Source: an uncultured Saprospiraceae bacterium (GTDB taxonomy: Bacteria > Bacteroidota > Bacteroidia > Chitinophagales > Saprospiraceae). Taken from it: a DNA stretch of 64,000 nucleotides. The stretch lies in contig CALGAW010000036.1 in assembly GCA_937959115.1 (NCBI GenBank), forward strand, positions 62,001 to 126,000, read 5' to 3'. Under the pieces are notes generated by a model. That model did no database searches, had not been told where the DNA came from, and saw nothing but the letters and a program-made list of their open reading frames with translations. Positions 60,160-64,000 of this stretch are shown piece by piece (position 1 is the first letter of the stretch; every line of letters begins with the position of its first letter). Made by a program: the position numbers and the translations under genes.

Positions 60160-60825
60160 CTAATCTAATGATTTGATTTTAGCTGCAAGTTTTTCAACTA
60201 CCGTTTTTTGAGTTTCTACTTCTACTTGCTTATTCTTCTGATCATCGATATTTTGGCGAATATCATTTTCTCTATCTGCGATCAACTGTTTCGCTTTCTC
60301 AATATCCTTTTCATATCCTTCTTTATCTTTCAATAATTTCTTTTGATCACCTTCTAGCTTCTTCAATGTTTTCTCTTCATCCTTCAATTGATCCTCTAAG
60401 AATCCTTTTGATACATTGATCGCAAATTCCATAATAATCTTTTCAGCAACCTTGTATTCAGCTGGATGTCTTTCAGAGCTCAAAAATGCGCCTCCAAGAT
60501 CAAACCATACGGTAAGGATAGAGTTTTCGCCTTTATCAGCTACACGTGCATAGATATCCATATCATTGTTGCCTATTGCCTTAATGATAGCATTGTCGCT
60601 GAAGATTTCTCCCGCTTTCTTATCTAGCTTAGTTTTTCCTTTATACTTGTCAATATATTTCGCGAATGCTTTTTCAACATCTTTCGATTCTGTTTTTCGT
60701 AATTCAATTGACATGGAATTGTGAGACCCTGCAGAACAAGCTCTATTACCTTCTTTAATCAATTGAGCAAAGGAGGTTGAAGCAATAAAAAGTAAAGTGA
60801 ACGTTATTAATGTCAGCTTTCTCAT
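60160..60825 (-). CDS. Secreted protein with C-terminal coiled coil
   Basis: A 221-residue protein with signal peptide MRKLTLITFTLLFIASTSFA. The globular part (~25-130) contains GNRACSAGSHNSMSIELRKT and DMDIYARVADKGENSILTVW, with a predicted strand-rich fold. From about 140 to the end a highly charged segment (KDEEKTLKKLEGDQKKLLKD, VEVETQKTVVEKLAAKI) predicts a long coiled coil. I recognise no family. It lies in its own unit between the SPOR protein and the NfeD-like gene, ending in a clear terminator. It may be periplasmic or surface associated. Confidence 0.75.
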   Translation of the reverse strand: MRKLTLITFTLLFIASTSFAQLIKEGNRACSAGSHNSMSIELRKTESKDVEKAFAKYIDKYKGKTKLDKKAGEIFSDNAIIKAIGNNDMDIYARVADKGENSILTVWFDLGGAFLSSERHPAEYKVAEKIIMEFAINVSKGFLEDQLKDEEKTLKKLEGDQKKLLKDKEGYEKDIEKAKQLIADRENDIRQNIDDQKNKQVEVETQKTVVEKLAAKIKSLD

Positions 60826-60984
60826 AAAAAAAAATTTTGTTATTTAAATAATAGGTAGAACGGTATCTACAATACGAATTTGATGCCAGTTATATCTTGT
60901 TAATATAATAATTAATTTATACTTTGATAAAACAATGCTTTTAAAAACGAACCGTCTCCTAGTAATTCTTTGAAAATTAATGGT

Positions 60985-61016
60985 TTAAAAAAATAGCCGC
61001 AATAAATGCGGCTATT
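60985..61016 (-). terminator. Intrinsic terminator of the PorE-like gene
   Basis: A 10-bp perfect stem (AATAGCCGCA / TGCGGCTATT) with a 5-base loop is followed on the minus strand by TTTTTTTAAA. It lies 23 bases after the PorE-like stop codon. Confidence 0.85.
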
Positions 61017-61039
61017 ATTAGAGATCATAGGATTTCTTC

Positions 61040-64000
61040 CTATCTTCTCATAGTGTGTGGAACTCTTTGACCACTGTCATATCTTATCATAAAGGCTCTT
61101 GGGAATCCTGCTCCCTGAATTTCCTTTAATACTCTAAATGCATCTGAAGGATCTGTGTACCCACTTACAAGTACGCGCTGTAAATCACCATTTTTAGTTG
61201 TTATACCTTCTAAAACAATTGGATAGCCTAAATCTTCCACTTTAGAATATCTAGAGGGTGTATAGTTAGGGATAGCCGCCAATTGTATCTTGTATTCTCT
61301 TGGCAGTACTGTGCTAGACTCGTAAACAGGTTCAACGATTGTCTCAATGACTGGTGAAGATGAAATCACTGTTTCTACCGGTGTTGAGGAAGAGCTTATA
61401 ACTGGCTCAGAAGAAATTACTGTTGTACTAGCACTACCTGAATCATAGGTATACGTTGGTGATGTATACGGATAAGGTGATGTAGTAGAAGATGCTGAAG
61501 AAAACTGGTCATTTGGCTGTCTGCTCGTTCCAATTAAATTCAGCACATCCGAATCTGTGACGTAGGTATTAGACGAAACAATAGATGAAGAAGAGAAACT
61601 TGCTCGCTGATTCCCAGGATAGTCATATATGCCACTGTCTATTGGTCCACTGAAATACTGATTCATGTTTGGCTCGCTTGAAGCGCTTGTTACTACAGAG
61701 CTCGAAGTTCCTGAATAGTAGGTAGGACTTGAAGTGTAGGTTGAACTCGTTATTGTTCCTGAACTATATGTTGGGCTTGTCGTCGTTGTCGTTGTCCCCG
61801 AACTATATGTTGGACTAGTCGTTGTTGGAGTAACAATGGTGCTACTAGGCGAACTAACGGAAGGTGTAAACACACCTGGCTCACCAGTTTCTACCATTGT
61901 TACTGGAGGAGTAGGTGTTGAAACGGTTGGCGTCTCTATTTCAATTGAAGGTGTTGAAACGGTTGGTGTTTCTACTTTTACCGATGGAGTCTCAACGGTT
62001 GGTGTTTCTACCGAAGGCGTCTCAACTGCTGGTGTCTCCACTTTAACTGAAGGCGTTTCGACCGTTGGTGCTTCTACGGATGGCGTTGAAACCGTTGGTG
62101 TTTCTACCGAAGGCGTCTCAACTGTTGGTGTCTCCACTTTAACTGAAGGCGTTTCGACCGTTGGTGCTTCTACGGATGGCGTTGAAACAGTTGGTGTTTC
62201 TATAGAAGGTGTCTCAACTGTTGGTGTCTCCACTTTAACTGCTGGCGTTTCGACCGTTGGTGCTTCTACGGATGGCGTTTCGACCTCTACGGTTGGTATC
62301 TCAACTTCTTCACGCTCATTGGATGGCGTTTCTAAAACTGGATCTGGCAATGAAATTTTAGGTGTGGATCCTTCAATCGGATCATTCGTTTCTATTTCAA
62401 TTGAAGGTGTCTCAACAGATGCTATCGTTGGTTCTTCAATGCTAATCTCAGTAGAAGGTTTATCGGTTTTTGTATTATCAGGCAATATTGCAGATGCCTC
62501 GGTTTCTGTCATCTTAGGCTCGGTCATTACAACTACCGTTGAGTCAAATTCAAGCGGGACGTCTTGGTCAATTTTCACACTTGCTTTGATCTTGTAGGTT
62601 GCCATATCAAAAAAGGCACTCTTATAGCCCATTTGTGTTGCTTCGATGCGGTATTCTTTGTCAGGTGTTAACTCAAATGAGAATTTTCCTTTCTCGCAAT
62701 CTTTCGATTTGATCAGCGCGATATCTCCTTGCTTATTGAGACGATACAGTTTTACTGTTGCATCATCCAATCCTTCTTCAGTTCCTCTGTCTATGACTTG
62801 ACCCGCTACAATAATTTTAACAGTCTTTGGATTTTCAACCAAAAAGATATCATCATCCGAAGTCGTTAGTTTGTAAGGCGTTACTTTTCTGTTAGAAACA
62901 AACAATTTGCCACCTCCTTCACTTTGAGAATAAAACATGTCATCAGCATTCGAATTAAAAGGCATTCCCAGATTGTTTGGGGAACTCCATTTAGTTCTAA
63001 ATCCTTCTGATTTGTAGATATCAAATCCTCCTACATTCACCAAACCATTCGAACTGAAGTATAACGTCCCAGACCCCTTATCATAAAAGGGAGTGATCTC
63101 ATCTTCAGATGTATTAATGACAGAACCCAAATTTACTGGGGCTTCAAATTCAGTAAATGAATCTCCTGTTTTTTTCATTGTAAACCATAAATCCTGTCCA
63201 CCTTTACCATTAGAACGATTTGAAGAAAACAATAGAATATCAATATTCCCATCAGAATATAAATATGGATGTGTTGTATTCGCTTCAAATTCATTAATCT
63301 TTTCAGACAATTTAATAGGCTGAGAATAAATATCTGATCGCAGCTCACTAACATAGATACCACAAACAGGAACTTGTAAGGAATTTAATTCACATTGAGT
63401 AAAATAAAATGTTTTTTTATCATTTGAAAACGTCCCATTTCCATAATGAGGTAAGGCGATATCCTGAATTGGGAATATCTCTCCTTTTGTCCAATCTTCA
63501 TTATTTTTTTGACTTGTATAAATCTTTGCAAAACCATTAATATTAATTGAAGAATAAATTAATTCTTCATCAGAAATAAATCGAGGACTAAATTGTGGAC
63601 TTCCTGTATTAATGTTTTTACCCAAATGTGAAATCTTTATTGAAGAGTCAATTGCGTCTTCAAGCTGTAGCGCTAATTCACATCCTTTAATTTCATCTTC
63701 GATTTCATACTTCAAGTAATTTGGTTCATCACCGAGACGAGACGACTGTTCATTTAATTCGATGATTGCTTTTTCATATTCACCAGCATGTTTTAATGCT
63801 ATGGCATACAATAAGCCAGCATCTTTAAACTCTTTATCGTTATCCTTCAAAGGTTCGTAGGCATTAACAGCAAGTTTATAATTTCTTGAAAGCATATAAC
63901 ATTGTCCTGCCTTGTAGGTTAACTCTTCTAATGCAGGCTTGCTTTTATATGCACTTCTGAAATATTGTCCCGCTCTTGAATAATCTCCTTTGGCAAACAA
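61040..64000 (-). CDS. PorE-like TPR/propeller/CRD protein ending in SPOR, 5' end outside the window
   Basis: At least 986 residues are visible; the gene enters from the window edge. The order is TPR helices (LEELTYKAGQCYMLSRNYKL), a PD40-type beta propeller (INTSEDEITPFYDKGSGTLY), a carboxypeptidase-regulatory-like domain (about 390-467; RGTEEGLDDATVKLYRLNK), a repeat-rich stretch (~495-710: ETPTVETPSVK...), a Ser/Thr-rich linker, and a C-terminal SPOR domain (about 900-980; REYKIQLAAIPNYTPSRYS, LQRVLVSGYTDPSDAFRVLK). The first three match T9SS PorE, whose usual last domain is OmpA_C; SPOR instead would bind denuded peptidoglycan. Probably an envelope-anchored T9SS or cell-wall linker. Confidence 0.8.
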   Translation of the reverse strand: MFAKGDYSRAGQYFRSAYKSKPALEELTYKAGQCYMLSRNYKLAVNAYEPLKDNDKEFKDAGLLYAIALKHAGEYEKAIIELNEQSSRLGDEPNYLKYEIEDEIKGCELALQLEDAIDSSIKISHLGKNINTGSPQFSPRFISDEELIYSSININGFAKIYTSQKNNEDWTKGEIFPIQDIALPHYGNGTFSNDKKTFYFTQCELNSLQVPVCGIYVSELRSDIYSQPIKLSEKINEFEANTTHPYLYSDGNIDILLFSSNRSNGKGGQDLWFTMKKTGDSFTEFEAPVNLGSVINTSEDEITPFYDKGSGTLYFSSNGLVNVGGFDIYKSEGFRTKWSSPNNLGMPFNSNADDMFYSQSEGGGKLFVSNRKVTPYKLTTSDDDIFLVENPKTVKIIVAGQVIDRGTEEGLDDATVKLYRLNKQGDIALIKSKDCEKGKFSFELTPDKEYRIEATQMGYKSAFFDMATYKIKASVKIDQDVPLEFDSTVVVMTEPKMTETEASAILPDNTKTDKPSTEISIEEPTIASVETPSIEIETNDPIEGSTPKISLPDPVLETPSNEREEVEIPTVEVETPSVEAPTVETPAVKVETPTVETPSIETPTVSTPSVEAPTVETPSVKVETPTVETPSVETPTVSTPSVEAPTVETPSVKVETPAVETPSVETPTVETPSVKVETPTVSTPSIEIETPTVSTPTPPVTMVETGEPGVFTPSVSSPSSTIVTPTTTSPTYSSGTTTTTTSPTYSSGTITSSTYTSSPTYYSGTSSSVVTSASSEPNMNQYFSGPIDSGIYDYPGNQRASFSSSSIVSSNTYVTDSDVLNLIGTSRQPNDQFSSASSTTSPYPYTSPTYTYDSGSASTTVISSEPVISSSSTPVETVISSSPVIETIVEPVYESSTVLPREYKIQLAAIPNYTPSRYSKVEDLGYPIVLEGITTKNGDLQRVLVSGYTDPSDAFRVLKEIQGAGFPRAFMIRYDSGQRVPHTMRR
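61990..62290 (-). repeat. Three near-identical 96-base tandem repeats
   Basis: The period is 96 bases (32 residues): the mark tacggatggcgtt starts at 62075, 62171 and 62267. The unit encodes a (V/I)ETPxVETPSV-type string with two variable positions. Shorter degenerate copies flank it on both sides. Confidence 0.85.

Noticed and set aside
61836-62597. A 253-codon open frame opposite the repeat-rich part of the PorE-like gene
   Set aside because: It is a shadow of the VETP repeats (monotonous GVSTVGVST), with no start context or domain. The minus-strand gene has clear domains on both sides.
1-64000. Mobile elements, CRISPR arrays, tRNA or rRNA genes, and phage modules
   Set aside because: No transposase, integrase, direct-repeat spacer array, tRNA cloverleaf or rRNA segment was recognised. 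The tail-fibre-like protein is a common Bacteroidota family and does not imply a prophage.

Overview
The window is ordinary chromosomal DNA from an AT-rich member of the Bacteroidota. Several independent signs agree. There are C-terminal type IX secretion (T9SS) sorting domains, and many signal peptides end in AQ or carry lipoboxes. Genes lack Shine-Dalgarno leaders and instead have the Bacteroidota -7 promoter box TAnnTTTG, often with TTG about 20 bases upstream. Lineage-typical families are present (PorD/DUF4835, DUF4286, DUF6427, DUF6970, short omega subunit, Porin_10). The gene mix fits Flavobacteriales- or Saprospiria-like relatives, but the sequence alone does not fix the order. I see no rRNA, tRNA, CRISPR, prophage, insertion sequence or transposase.

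Layout. 1-7.5 kb: end of a choice-of-anchor B T9SS substrate, a Porin_10-type barrel, an RluA-type pseudouridine synthase and a 1248-residue PKD/SprB-repeat T9SS adhesin. 7.6-14.2 kb: recR and a glycosyltransferase fusion, facing priA, an MscS channel and a thioredoxin-like lipoprotein. 14.5-16.4 kb: a tail-fibre-like secreted protein overlapping a PHP-type metallohydrolase lipoprotein. 16.4-26.7 kb: SRPBCC protein, a UvrD-type helicase-nuclease, a beta-barrel/Ig-repeat giant, a probably frameshifted small gene, DUF1266, yebC and a small membrane protein. 26.9-33.4 kb: bamD-rpoZ-coaBC-porD-DUF4286, then DUF6427, purQ and a CPBP protease. 33.8-39.8 kb: a DsbD with two N-terminal domains, then dnaN, ruvB and a DUF6970 lipoprotein on the minus strand. 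40-47.4 kb: polysaccharide deacetylase, a lipoprotein/DUF952 pair, a very large TolB-like/outer-membrane barrel protein, an MBL hydrolase and thiL. 47.6-54 kb: a small membrane protein, clpC, a divergent STAS gene, and an mtfA-like/ppx/moaC operon. 54-64 kb: a membrane protein of unknown role, a membrane-anchored MutS-like ATPase, a YbdL-YafV pair, a candidate small RNA, an NfeD-like protein, a coiled-coil secreted protein, and a truncated PorE-like protein that ends in SPOR.

Themes. Much of the window serves the cell envelope: outer membrane assembly (BamD), T9SS (PorD, the PorE-like protein and two cargo proteins), periplasmic thiol chemistry (DsbD, thioredoxin-like lipoprotein) and several barrels. 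The rest is housekeeping: replication and repair (dnaN, ruvB, recR, priA, helicase-nuclease), cofactors (coaBC, thiL, moaC), purines (purQ) and proteolysis (ClpC, CPBP, MtfA-like). Transcription units are short, and many genes are joined by 1-4 base overlaps. Several intrinsic terminators and promoters can be placed. The most unusual items are the SPOR-ended PorE-like protein with its 96-base repeats, the barrel-plus-eight-Ig protein, the doubled DsbD N-domain, the glycosyltransferase fusion, the candidate ~100-nt RNA near 59.2 kb, and three apparently leaderless genes.
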